Assembly: GCA_965112735.1 (NCBI GenBank)
Contig: OZ218964.1
Coordinates: forward strand, 1,178,001 to 1,242,000
DNA: 64,000 nucleotides
Source of the DNA: Phaeosaccion multiseriatum
Lineage: Eukaryota; Ochrophyta, other classes
Direction: 5' to 3'
The notes under the pieces were generated by a model. The model searched no databases, was not told the DNA's origin, and was given only the letters and a program-made list of their open reading frames with translations. Shown here one piece after another: positions 1-13,200 of the stretch (position 1 is the first letter of the stretch; every line of letters starts with the position of its first letter). The position numbers and the translations under genes were made by a program.

Positions 1-1296
1 GGGGCATGAAGGTGAAGGTGAGACCAGAGAAGCTGTAGTCCATGCCGCCGTTGAGGGTCAGCTCCAGGGGGTAGGTACCCGCGGCGTGGGGGGGAGCCTT
101 ACACAGCACCGCGGAGGATGAGAGGAGGATGGCCTCTGAGTCAGTGGCGTCATCGAATCTGCACCGAAGCAGCTTCTTGCTGTTGACGTTGTCGTCACTG
201 TCGTCAGTTGCGTCCACAAAATTACGCCCTGTCACGAGTACCTCCGTACCCACGGGCCCGCGCGGTGGGTTGGCCGCATGTAGCTCCACTTGTTGGTGAT
301 ACGTAAACGTCGCCTGTGTGTAGGACGGAGGAGCGAAGGTGACATTGTTGTTGCTCACCGCCACCGTCACCACGTTGGATAGCGCTCCCGGGGGCCGGGG
401 GGGCGACAGGCAAACCACGGAATGCCCTGCGGGGTCCACCGAGAGGGCCCGAACGGTGGCGGAACTCCCCGAGCCGAAGCGACACACGACATTGGCTTCT
501 GATTCCGTCACGCCCGTACCAAAGTGGTTCCCCGTGACGGTGACACGCGTATAGCCCGAGGGGGGCCCGAGCGGGGGCGAGAGGGACACCACGGAAGGGT
601 CTTCGGTGAAGGAGAAGCGATGTCCGCTGGAAGAGAAGGTCACGCCGTTGCTGCTCACCTCCAGGATGGCGTTTCCGGGTCGGTGTACAGGCGCGACGCA
701 TCGCAGCACTTGCTCGCTCTGAAACACGGCTCGGACAAAGGTCGTCGTCGTCGAAGAAGAAGAAGGCGAAGGGGATGGCACCATAATGCCACCACCACCA
801 CCACCACCACCACCACCACCAAGACCACCATTCCCGCTGCCGATGGAAGTGAACGCGCAGGTGAGATTGGCGGTATTGGTGAAGTTGAGACCCTTCACCA
901 CAATCTCCGTGGCGCCGCTGCTGGCGGGCACCCTGTGGGGGGCAACGCCCAACACCTTTGGCATGGGAAGAGCGGTGGCTTGAGCACGGCTACTCGTCCA
1001 GTCTCCCGTCAAGGCGTCGCCAACCTCCACGTGTATGCCCAACGGGCTCACGTGCAGCGAGTCCAGCGAGGGAGGGACGAGGCACTTGATCACGACCTCT
1101 CCCTCCTCATTACTGCCACCGCCGGAGATGATCGTCCGTTCCACCAAGCCCCGGGACACGAGTGGAGCGGGCTGCCCCAATCCAAGACTAGTTCGACTAG
1201 TCAGTCCTCCTTCCAGTCCTACTGCCGGTTCGTATCTACAGATGGCCACCTCAGCTGTTCCGTTGTCGGTGTCAGGACTGCTGCCGCTGCTGCCGC

Positions 1297-1330
<34 letters not shown>

Positions 1331-2471
1331 GCTGCTGCTTCCGAACCAAGACGAGAGGGTGACGGGGTAAACCCCTCTGCCCGAGGTGACACCTTCCGAC
1401 AGAGCCCGTTGCGTCCAGGAGGGAGTGGTAACTCGAGGGAGGGGTTGGAAGGTGAAACGGGTCGGCTGAGTGTAGGGCTTTCGCGTACCAGCCGCCACGA
1501 GCAACACATCCACCTCCTCCTCCTCGTCGTCGTTGTCGTCGAATCCAGTCGTCGCCATTGCTGAGTGCGGAGGAGTGATACATCTCACTCGGTCTGTGGA
1601 GAGCAGCAGAGCGGGCACAATGTGGGGACCAAAGGCGCAGAGGGTGTCTTGGCGGCCAATGTTGAAGCCGGTCAGAGTCACCACGGTGCCTCCCGCTGCA
1701 CTCCCACGCGGGGGATGGATGGAAGTGAGCACGGCGAGAGGCTCGAAGGTGAAGCCCAGGGGGGCGCCGCGAGTCACAGGTTGGCCACCTATGGATACAG
1801 TCACACGCACCCCCAGGGGGGCGTTAGTCCATTCGCTGGGCAGAGCAGGGGTGACGCACACAACGCTCGAGGACGACTGCACCGTGCCGTTGCTGTGTAT
1901 CACCAACTGCTCATACTGCTGAGAAGAAGAAGCAGAAGAAGAGGAAGAGGAAGTGAAGGTGCATCGTACTGCCGCGGCCCGGTCAGAGCCCCCTCCTCCT
2001 CCGCCTCCGACGCGAAGATTGTCTCCGGCGATCCAGAGCTCCGTGCCTCCACCCGACGGGCCCGAGAGGGGCCAAAGTGATGTCACAACTGGCGGATGGA
2101 CGTATTCGAAGCGCAAGCCGCTGCTGGTGCGCTCCTGCCCTCCCACGGACACCTCCACGGCTACTGCTCCGGCTCGAAGCCCGACGGCGGGCGGCGAGAG
2201 GCAGCGGAGGCGAGAGGAGGAGTAGAACGTGGCTCGGCTGCTCGTAGCAGTCCGCATGCTGCTGCCGCTAGGGCCCGTGACCCGACTAGTGGTGGTGCTG
2301 TCGTCTCTTCCAAAGTGGCACACTAGGTCCGTGGTGTTGGGCCAATTTGCCCCTCGGACGAGGATCTCTTCCCCGCCGTAGATGGATCCAAAAGAAGGCT
2401 CCAATCCTAGCACCTCCGACGCCTCCACATACGTGAACTCCGTCCAATCACCACCACCACCACTAGTCGCA

Positions 2472-2521
<50 letters not shown>

Positions 2522-5500
2522 ACTGCTGTAGTCTTGGCCGTTGGTCGACACCGCCACGCTCACACTTCCCGGTGCGTGAGGAGGACTCAAGCACTCCAGC
2601 GTGAAGTCGTCAATGAACACTGCAGGTACGCTCAGCGTCTTCCCGAAGCGGCAGCGCAATAGAGACCTCGACCCAGAGCCACCTCCACCGCCATCCACTG
2701 CCATCTGGAACCCTTTGCCCTTGATCTGCACCGTGGTGGAGCCCCGGTGGGAGCCCGTCGTCGGACTCAGCTCGAGCACCGTCGGGACAGGTCCGTACGA
2801 GAAGGTGGCCGTGGATATCCAGGCTCGGAGGCCTCCTCCTCCTCCTCCACCACCACCACCACCCGTCACCACCGTGACCCGGGCAGTTATGTGGGCATCG
2901 GTGGTGGTGGTGCCATCGATCCCGGCGGCGGAAGGAGGACGGGGCGGAGTGATGCACTCGACCTGCCTCGACGACAGCCACCTGGCCGGTACGCTCACAC
3001 TCACACTGCCCCCATCACCACCGCCACCACTGCTGCTGCTGCTGCTGCTGCTGCTCCCGTTCTCAACAGACACACTGCCCACCCCATGTTCCTCCTCCTC
3101 GTCAAAGTCAAACTCGAACAGGCACTCCAGCCCTCCGAAAAGATTGACAAAGCCTTCGCCGGACACAACGACGCGGGTGCCCCCTCCCTCCCCTCCGTGG
3201 CTGGGCGAGACTCGAAGCACGCCGGTGGGCTGCAAGTAGCGGAAGTAGGTACCACGACTGCTGTGCACCGAAGACGACCCCCACGCCACGGTAAGAAGGG
3301 CCATCGGAATATCCGCACCACTGACGCCTAGACTACCATCGCCTCCTCCTCCCCCTTCCCCAAAGCCCCCGCTCCCTCCTGCCAGCGACTGAGCCACTGC
3401 ACTGAGCGGTGGCGACACACACGTCACAGTGTGCGTAGTTGGGTCCACTCGCAGGGGCAGGGCACGCCAAGTCCCAAACACACACGTCAGCTCACTGAGC
3501 GCTTCTGGCGAGGCAGGCAGCTGAGTGAAAGAGGTCGTCACCTCGGTGCCACCTAAGCTCCAGCCAAAGGCAGGCACTGCCTCCCCTACCATCTGCAGAG
3601 GCGGCACGTACGCAAAGGTCATCCGGGCCGAGGCGCCAACATCTTCCTCCTCCTCATCATCATCATCCTGCTGCTGAGAGGCAGGAGAGCCGTCCACAAG
3701 CAGCGAGACAGTGGTGTTGCCTTCCCACTCCGAAGGCGGGCTGACGCATTGCACCAATGTGCTGTTGACGAAGGTCGCCACGCTGTCCAGCCTGATAATA
3801 CCGATGCCGAGCCCAACCCCACCTTCATCGAAAGAAGGAGGAGAAGAAGCGAAGTGGCAGAGGATGCGGCTGTACGGGGAGAAACTGTTGCCCGATACGA
3901 CGATGAGTGTGCCACCCGTTGATGGTCCGCTGCGGGGCTGGATTGAGCGCACTCGAGTGGCTGCACGGTACGTCAGCGTGGCGGCTGGAGCTGACGACGA
4001 TGACGTCAGCGCGGATGTCATATACGACGTGGCACCGGAGGAGAAGTGATCGTCCACGCCGTTGAGAGTGACGCCCACGTGCACCCTCCCGGGGGGGTGA
4101 GGCGGCGTCTCGTGGCAAGTAATCTCGGTGGAGGAAACCCACACCGCGGCCGTCGTCATCCTCCTTCTTCTTCTGCCATCCTCTTGTTCCTCTCCTTCTG
4201 CGAGGCTTGACAACAATGACGAAGAAGGCGGGTCCTTGAATACGCAGGCCAGCGTGGCTGAGGGGTGGAAGCCGAAGCCGTAGAGCGTCAGCTGCCCCCC
4301 CCTGGCGCTCGTCCTGCCCGTCTCGGGGGCGTGTCTGGGCGATACAGCAGCCATGTGGGGCGCCTCGTAGTACGAATAGCCCAGGCCGGAGCGACTAAAG
4401 TCCGCACCCCCGTTAATCGACACCTCCACAATCACAGAGCTTTGGGTGGCGGTCAGGTCTTGATGAATGGGTTCCCACGGAGGCGTCAAACAACGTACAC
4501 TGCTGCCAACCAAGTGGTCCAGCAAGACGTCGTCGTTGTTGTTGTTGTTGTTGTTAGGTCGCTGGTCATCCGCGTCGTCGTCGAGTGTAGAAGATACGAG
4601 CGAAGCGAGCACGTTGCGCTGAATGCCGCCATCCTCACTAGAGAAGCGACAGTACAGCTCGTTGGACTCTGAAGCAGCCTCCAGCACGGACGCGCTCACC
4701 CCCGCCACAGCCACCGTCAGGCTCGTTCCTCCACACCCCGGACCGGAAACAGGCTCCAACGCCGTGGTGAGCACCGGCCTGACGAAGGTGTACGTGACGG
4801 CGTCGCTCTCGCTGGTCCAGTGCGCCCCTCCATCCGCCGACACAGCCAGCGCCACCTCCCCCTCGTGCCCCACATGAGAGGGGGTGGTGCATTGCAATTG
4901 TCGCCGACCTCGGCCTTCTCCTCCTTCGCTGCTGACCTCCTGGGCGGCGACGACGACACTCCCGAAGCGGCATTGCAGGCTGTTGCTTAGGCTGTTGTTG
5001 TCCTTCTCCTCGACGCCGTCGTCACCAGCTGTAGAGGCAGAGGAGACAGGCTTGCGTCCTGTCCATGTTACGGTCACCACCGAACCGCCCAAGCTGGACC
5101 CACGGGAGGGTGTGACGCTGTGCACCGTCTGAAAGGGGATGACATGGAGCCTGGCATAGGCCGTGGACATGTCCACTCCGTTGTTTGTCACGCGCACACT
5201 CACAGGACTGTCAACTTGTGTCACAGAGCGGGGTACAGTGCACTGCAACAGGGAGGGAGACAACCACAGTGCAGCCTCGGAGAGCACGCCTGTACAGGCT
5301 CGGGCAGTTGGTGGTACAGCAGTAGCTGTGGTGTTGTTGCTGCTGCCGCCTCCAAAGCAGCACGCCAGCGAGGGAGAGTTGCGGAAGCCGGAGCCCGACA
5401 CCAACACCAGCTGCTGCTGTTGGTCATCGGCCTGATGGTGGTCGTCGTCGTTGTCTTCGCCAACAGCATTGGGTCTCTCCAACACGGTGGATGGTGTGGT

Positions 5501-7927
5501 GTCCACAACCAAGACCTCCTCGAAGTGGAACCAAAGACCCGTGGACGCCGAGCTAGTGCTCAGGAAAGCCCCCCAATCACCACCACTCTCATCACTCTCA
5601 TCTCCCTCCTCAGTCTCGTCCTCATTCTTCGCCTTGGAGGAAGAGGAGGTGAGGCGACGGCTGCGGAGGTGCTCCCCCGAGACGATTCGAATGGGCATGG
5701 AGACCGATTGGGCTTGTGGAGGGGCCTCACAAACCACCTCCTCCGAGGAGAGCACGGTCGTGGAGAGGCCTTCCGTCTTACCAAAGTAGCACAGCGTCCG
5801 AGGGATAGACATGTCCTCCTCATCACCATCGCTCGCCAGGACGAGGGGGGTGAGGAAATTCGTCCCTGATACGGTTACACGCGTACCTCCCTCCAGAGGG
5901 GCCGACAAGGGCCGTACGGAGCGGATGGTGGGCGCGCTGGAGTAGTAGGCGAAGGTGTCATGACCGAAGGTGTTGTCATGGTCAACGTCATCACCATCAC
6001 CGCCGCCCTGCCCCTGCTCCTGCCCCTCTCGAGGAGTGCGAAGGCTCCAATCGAGCCCTCCGTTGAAGCTCACGCGCACCGACACCACCGCCGCTGTATC
6101 ACCAACTTCTGTGCCATTGCCGCTGCCGCTGCCGCTGCTGCTTGGACTCACACACCTCATCTCAGTGCTGGAAAGCACCAACGCGGTAACAATGTCCGCC
6201 TCCCCAAAGAGGCACACCGCTTGCTCTGTACTACCCACGGCAAAGTTTGCTCCGGTCACAGTCACTTCTGTCCCTCCCATACTCGGACCAAGCGAGGGAC
6301 TCAGCGAATGGACCACAGGCGGTAGCTGAAAGGCAAACGGCAAGGCAGGCGTGCTGAGTTGCTGCCCACCGTTGACAGTGACGCGTACGTCAGCAAGAAT
6401 GACGTCACTGTCACCGTCAGCGCCGTTCAAGTACGCACTTGCTGATGATCCCAGTCCTGGCACCCCCGGGCCCAAGAGGTCTGTGAGGGCAGGGGCCGAG
6501 CACTCCATGGTGGAGTTTGATATCCATCGCCCTTGCACCTGCACCGACACCGGCATCGGCACTGAGGAGTTGTGCCTCATCATCAGCTGGCGACGACTAC
6601 TGAAGTCACATGACAGGCCAGGTAAGTCAGGGAGGAACATTCCGTCCAGCAGGACCGATGTGCCTCCCCTGGCCGCTCCAGATGTCGGGTAGAGCGACGA
6701 GACGATGGGTGGGAGAGTGAAGTGGATGGGCCCTGCAGGGACCCATTCGTGTCCGTTAACCGTCACCCACAGCGAGTGAAGAGAAGCAACTTCGCTCCAC
6801 ACCTCACACGCGATGCTGCTGGATGACAGGAAGGAAGCGCTCACGTCCAATGGGGCAGCCGTAGCAGCACCACCGCCACTGGAACTTGTAGTAGAAGAAG
6901 GAGTGAGGCGGCAGCTGAGTTGTGGAGTGTCGAAGAAGCCCGAGCCTCGCACTACCACCCTCAAGGCGGAGGAAGAGGAAGAAGAAGAGGAAGAGGACGT
7001 CGTCTTGGGGCTGCTGTTGTGAACGATGCCCGCGTTGGGAGTCACAGAGTCCACTTGCGGGCTCCGCGCATACTTAAACACAGAGGAGCCCTTTGAGCTG
7101 CTGTTTGAGGTCCCGTCCGAGCTTCCGTTTGAGCTTCCGTCGTCGCCCTCAGCCTCACCTCCATCACCGGCGCTGCCGGTCAGAGGGAGCAAGCGTCTGC
7201 CGGCCATGCTTACGTGGAAGTCCACCTCCACATCCGTACTTGTGTTGGCGACGACCTCCAGTAAGGGAGGTGCCAAGCACATCAGGCTGGTGGCGTTGAC
7301 GAGCGTCGCCCTCACCTCGCGGAGACCGAACCAGCATGATAGCTCCACTGGGAGGGAAGAGGCTCTACCTCCACCTCCACCCTTAGTAGCATTTGTACCA
7401 CCAACAGTAGTGGGGGACTCAGGGCCAGCAGCAGGCCAAGCCATGGCCCTTGTTGTGAGCAGGTTTGCCCCGGTGACGGTTACGGGAGTCCCTCCGCCCA
7501 GCGCTCCGACGGCAGGGGTCAGCACAGACGAGATTTTGGGGTCTGCTGCGAAGACAAAGACCGCCCTGCCATGAGAGGTAAAATCTCTGCCGTTGTTGGA
7601 CATCTCCACCACGACTTCGAGACTGGTATCTCCCCTTCCGCCTCCTCCTCCTCCTCCTCCTCCTCCTCCTCCTCCTCCTCCTCCTCCTCCTCCTGCTGCT
7701 GCTGCTGCTGCTGGAGCTTTAGACTGTGACCGTGCGTTGTGAATCTTGCTGATCTGTTCTTGTCGGAGGAGAGGAATTGGGCACTCTGCCTCAGTGCTGG
7801 ACACCCAACGAGCAGCGACGATCCCTGCCTCGCCAAAGGAACACGATAGGCTCTCCGTATTGTCAAAGCCTGAGCCCCGCACCACAGCCACAGGCCGAGC
7901 TTGCGAGGAAGATGATGATGATGATGG

Positions 7928-8025
<98 letters not shown>

Positions 8026-10178
8026 GTGATGATGACATCTTCTCCCCCGGCTCAATCTCCAGCGTCGTGACCCATGAGGCGACCACTACCGTCGGATAAA
8101 CGGCAGCTACACGGAGAGAGGACACGTAGCTGAAAGTATGCGGCGACAGACGGGCGTTCGGCTCTGCCCGAAGGTGGTCGGACGAGAAGGTGAGGCCGTC
8201 CGTGCTCACACTCACCTCCACCAACACGTCGTCGCCAATCGCGAGTCCAAGGTCAATGTTGCCGGTCGGGGGGGCGGGGGGCGCCTTGCAGGTGAGAGCG
8301 GACTCCGAGATGAGTTGTGCAGGCACCACACTCTCGCCGAACTTGCAGCGTAAGAGAGTGTCACTGCTGCTGCCCATATGACTGCTGCTGCTACTGCTGC
8401 TGCTGCTGCTGTTGCGGCTGTCCATCTCTGTCTCGTCGACAAAGTTCTTGCCTGTGATAGTCACCACGGTGCCCCCTACACTGGGCCCGTTGCTCGGCTC
8501 CACGCGGCTCACCGTTGGCACAGGCATGTAGGAAAAGGGTAGCGCCGTGGCGGCTCCGACGACGGGGGCGGCTCCTGCACTGGCTCCTCGAAGGTCGAGA
8601 GAGACCAGTACAGCTTCGCTGCTGTAGTGATAGCTGGAGCTGTTGTAGTAGTCGTCGTCGCCATTGAGGGAGGAGGAGAAGCTTCGATTCCCTTCTCCTC
8701 CTTCTCCAAAGGCGGCGACAAGGCCAAGTGCAGGGGCGAAGCAAACGACGGTGGTTTCGTCCAGTTGCATAGCGGCCACTCGCCCTGCCCGGCCGAAGTT
8801 ACAGCCCTTGACGAGCATCGCTCCGCCACTGACACCACCGAAGTTAGCACCCTTGACCACGACTTCCCGATTGCCCGTGGAGTATCCTCGGGAGGGGAGG
8901 AGGCGGTGTATATGGGGGTCGGGGTGCACAGTCAGGACAAGTTGATGGTACAGCAGTGGTGCCACCACCCCGGCGACTGCTGTATCACCAACTGCTGATG
9001 CTGCTGCTGGCGACGTTTCTTCTGACGGGAAGAAGTCGACTCCGTTGATAGAAAGGGCCACATGTGCTTGTCCCACCGGCAGGCGCGCGGGCAGGGGACA
9101 CCTGACCTCCGTCCTAGACACCCAGTAGGCGGGCAACACCACAGCATCAAGAGCCCGCTTTGCTGCTGTAGCACCATCTGCGATGGACGAGAAGCGGCAG
9201 GAGAGTAAGGGCGACTCCCTGAAGCCGAAGCCGTTCAGTGTGACGACGGCTCCCTCAGAGGCCGTCTCTACAGTGAAACTCGGGCTCACCGCCAGCACAG
9301 TGGGCGCCGCCTCGTAGGCAAACATCCAGCGGCGGAGACTGAAGTCCACGCCGTTGGCTGAAACCGTCACTGCGACCTTCGCGTCCTCTCCGCTCCACTT
9401 GGGCGACACACACGTAACGACACTGGTGTCAGGATTGCTGCTGTTGCTGCTTTGCACGACTACGCTTTGCCTCGCACTCCTCCCCTGCCCACGCCCCTGC
9501 GGCCCAACGCTCTCAAAGCGGCACGCCACAACCTTGGTGCCCAGACCGGGCCCGGTCAGCACCACCTCCGTACCCCCGCTTAGAGAACCTGACAAAGGGT
9601 GCATGCTCTGCACCACGAGTGGCTCTGTCACAAAGGTGAAGGTCATGTGGGTCTGGAAACCCTCCTCACTCCCACCTGCCAGGCTCTGTCCAGTGCCATC
9701 CACGAGACGCACGGTCACCGTGCCGCCCTCTCCTCCTGCGCGGGCGGGCGTTACACAACCCACACGGTGTGCGTCGACCTTGCCCGCGGGTACAAGGTCG
9801 TGAGGCCCACCGCCGCCGAAGTCGCAGTAGTAAGGAACGTCTCCTGGCACCCTCGGTCCTGACAACACCACCTCCTCCTTCCCCTCCTCCAGCTCGAGAA
9901 GAGCAAGACCGCCGCTGATGGCAATGGTCACCATTGTGCCTCCCTCCACCGGCCCGAAGGAGGGCTGGAGCTTCGTCATCGTGGATACTCCGATGGCGGG
10001 GTGATACAAAAAGTCCGTCGCGCTCACCCCACCGTGCAGTGAGTCTCCTCGGCAGTTGCTTGATACCTCAAGGCGGATACGACCGGGGCCTGCCTGCATG
10101 CGGGATGGTGTGACACAGCGGACGTAGTCGCTCGACAGCCACACAGCAGCACTACTGCTGGTGCTGCTACTTGTGCTC

Positions 10179-10213
<35 letters not shown>

Positions 10214-13200
10214 CGTCGTGGTGCCAAAGTGGCAGCACAAGTCGACAGTGTTGCTAAAGTGTGCCCCCTTCACCACCACCTCTTGCCCCCCCAGCACGCT
10301 ACCCTGCGCAGGCTGTGCCCAGTGGGCCTCCGCCGCAGGCAGCACCAGGAAGGACCCCACTTGGAGCTCCACGTCACTGAAACTGCCACTGCCACTGCTG
10401 TAACTGCTGTCAAGGCGGGCGTTGTCATTCATTTGCAGCGACACTCTCACTTCGCCACTCCTGGAGAAGGCCGGAGTGGAGCAAGTCACAGCGAGGCTGA
10501 GGCTTCTTCCTTCCCTCCTCTCCTCCTTCTCGTGCTCTTGGACTGACCAGTTGGCAGGCGCACTGAGTGCTTCATTGAGGCCCTCCCTGACTCCTTCCTC
10601 GAGAAAGAGGCACCGCAAGGCAATACCGCCCTCGTTCTCCTCCTCCTCCTGCTGCTGCTGCGGCTGTTGTATCACCAACTGCTGCAGCAGCCTTGTTGCT
10701 TCCGAGGAGAAGTCGCCAATGGACAGTGTGGACCCTCCTCGCACATCCCCATAGGCGGGAGAGAGGAGCCTTCCTGCGAGGGGCAGCGCTCCTCCTGCCC
10801 TGTACTCAAAGCGGATGCTCGGCTCAGACTCAGTGGTGGTGCTGCGACCCCCCTTCTCATCCTCATCCTCACTACTCACCACCACCTCAACATTAACCCC
10901 ACCACTCTCCCGCCCCCTTCGGTATGGTGGTGATATGCAAACGATTTGGTTTGAGCTCAGATAGGCCGCCGGAACCCGTTCGCTGCCGTCAAACTCACAC
11001 GCCAAGGTTGGGGTGAAGGCAAAATTCGTCCCCGAGACAGTCACAACCGTTCCTCCGGCCGAGGGCCCCGAGGAGGGCTCCACTCGGATGATGGTGGGAA
11101 GCGTACGCAGGGAGAGGAGGTTCGTTGTCGTGGCGCTGCCGTCCGATGACGATGACGATGATGAAGATGAGAACGATGGAGGAGGTGAGTAGAAGTCCCG
11201 ACCGTTGAAGGTGAGCTCAACCTCGACGGTTACAACGGGTACTTCGTCCCCAGCTCCGGAGCCAGAGGAGGAGGAGGAGGAGGAGGAGGTGGAGGGCGGC
11301 AGCGTCATCGATGGCAGCTGACAGCTTGCTTCGTTGCTGGAGAGCACGTTGGCCTTGACCAGGAGGTGCTTGTTGATGCGACACGCGGCCGCGTGGGTGG
11401 CTCTGAAGTTGACTCCCCGGATCACTGCCGTAGCACCACCACCACCACCAACACTGCTGCTGCTGCTTCTGCTGCTACTTCCCATAGAAGAGAGTGACGT
11501 CAGCAGTGGCGTCTTGTGGTATGTGAAGTACGAGGCCGTCGCTGCTTTCGCCCCGGCCCCGATCATCGGTAGAGACAGCTTCACCGTTGCCCCAGCTGCT
11601 GCTGCTGCTGTTGCTGCTACCGCCTGTGCTTCCATTCGTCCCACCACGTCGTTGTCGTTCCCCAAAGTAGCGCTGGGTAGGAAGAAGGGGGGGAAACCAC
11701 CGTCTTTTCCCTCCTCCTCCCCCTTCTCTTGCTCCACCTCCAGCAGCAAGACAGCGAAGGGCACCGTGGCCACGTCCCCCCCTGGGCCCTCTACCCAGGG
11801 GGGGCTCTTGCACGTTAGCTCGGAGTGGGATTCGACCGTTGTCGGGACCCAAGTCGCCTCATCTCCCTCTCCGAACGCGCACACCAGCAGTTGGTGATAC
11901 AGCCGCGAAGAGGAGGAGGACGAGGAGGCATGGAGACTGGAGTTGAAGTTGAAGCCCGCCCCGCCAATGGAGAGCAAAGTGCCTCCTGCCAAGGCGCCCT
12001 CTCGCGGCTCCAGAGAAGTCAAGATAGGGTGCTTTCCACCTCCTGAGAGAGCTGCTTCCTCCACGTGGTAGGAGAACACCAGCACATGGTCGTCGCCAAT
12101 CACCACACCCCCACTGCTGCCCATATGCCTCTCAGCATTCTCCTTCTCCTCCTCATCATCGTCGTCCTCCTCCTCGGCGAAGAAGCGAAGGGCAATGGAG
12201 ACAGTCCTCCCGGGCACGCCAATGGGGGAGAGGCACCGCACCAGTCCCTGATTCACCACCGCCCCGGCGGCAAGCACCTCGCCCCCAAAGAGACAGGACA
12301 CCGAGCTACCCACGGGGAAGCCTGACCCGGCAATAGACACCTCTGTGTTGCCCAAGAAGGGCCCACCCACCGGGGACAGAGAGTGCACCCTCGGGGTCGG
12401 GGTGAAGGTAAAGCGTGAGAGGGCACTGGGCTGACTCAGCGTTGCTCCTCCGTTGTTGGAGACCGTTACAGAAACCGTCTGAGATCGACCGTCTCTGACG
12501 CGAGGAGGTTTGCACTTGATGTGATGGGCGGAGATCCACACGGCAGGCACTACTTCTGCCACCATCACCGTTCCATCTGCTGCCATCTCTGGGCTTGTCG
12601 TCGGAATGCCATTGCCATCGGTATCAGCACCATCGAAACGACAGACTAGAGTAGGGAGAGGCAAGAAGTTGTAACCTCGGACATCGATGACCTGCTCGCT
12701 GCCCTTGCTGCCGTCCTCCTCCTCGCCGGTGGTGGAAGAGGAGGAGCGGCCGATGAAGCCCTGCCGGGGCGACAGGCTGGTGACGATGGGAGTGGTGTGG
12801 ATGATCACTTCATGGACGTCGTCGGACAGCAGTAGCGGCGTGGTGTCGCCACCGCTCCATAAAGACAGGGGCATGCTGCGCGGTGGCTCCTGCTCGCTGT
12901 TGGCATTCGTCGTGGTCGCCAAATGAGGGTCGTTGAGAAGGAGAAGGAACGACTCCGGAATGGCGCAGGAAAGGGTCATCAAAAGGTCTCCTCCTACTTC
13001 CCCATCCACCTCCTCCTCTGTGCTGCCGCTTGTGGTGTTGGTAACGACGACGATTCCAACCCTCGCGGCAGGAACGAGTCCCAACTCGCCCAACCTGCAA
13101 GACAGAGACGGCGGCGCCGCTCCATCATCTTCTTTCCCTTCTCCTCCGTAAGCGAGGACCCTCGACCCCCACGCCTTGACAGTCAACACCATGCCCGCTT

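Noticed and set aside
7519-8099. Poly-His, poly-Asp and poly-Met open frames
   Set aside because: They are other frames of one GAT/ATC triplet array inside TIG exon 3, where the real frame codes Ser.
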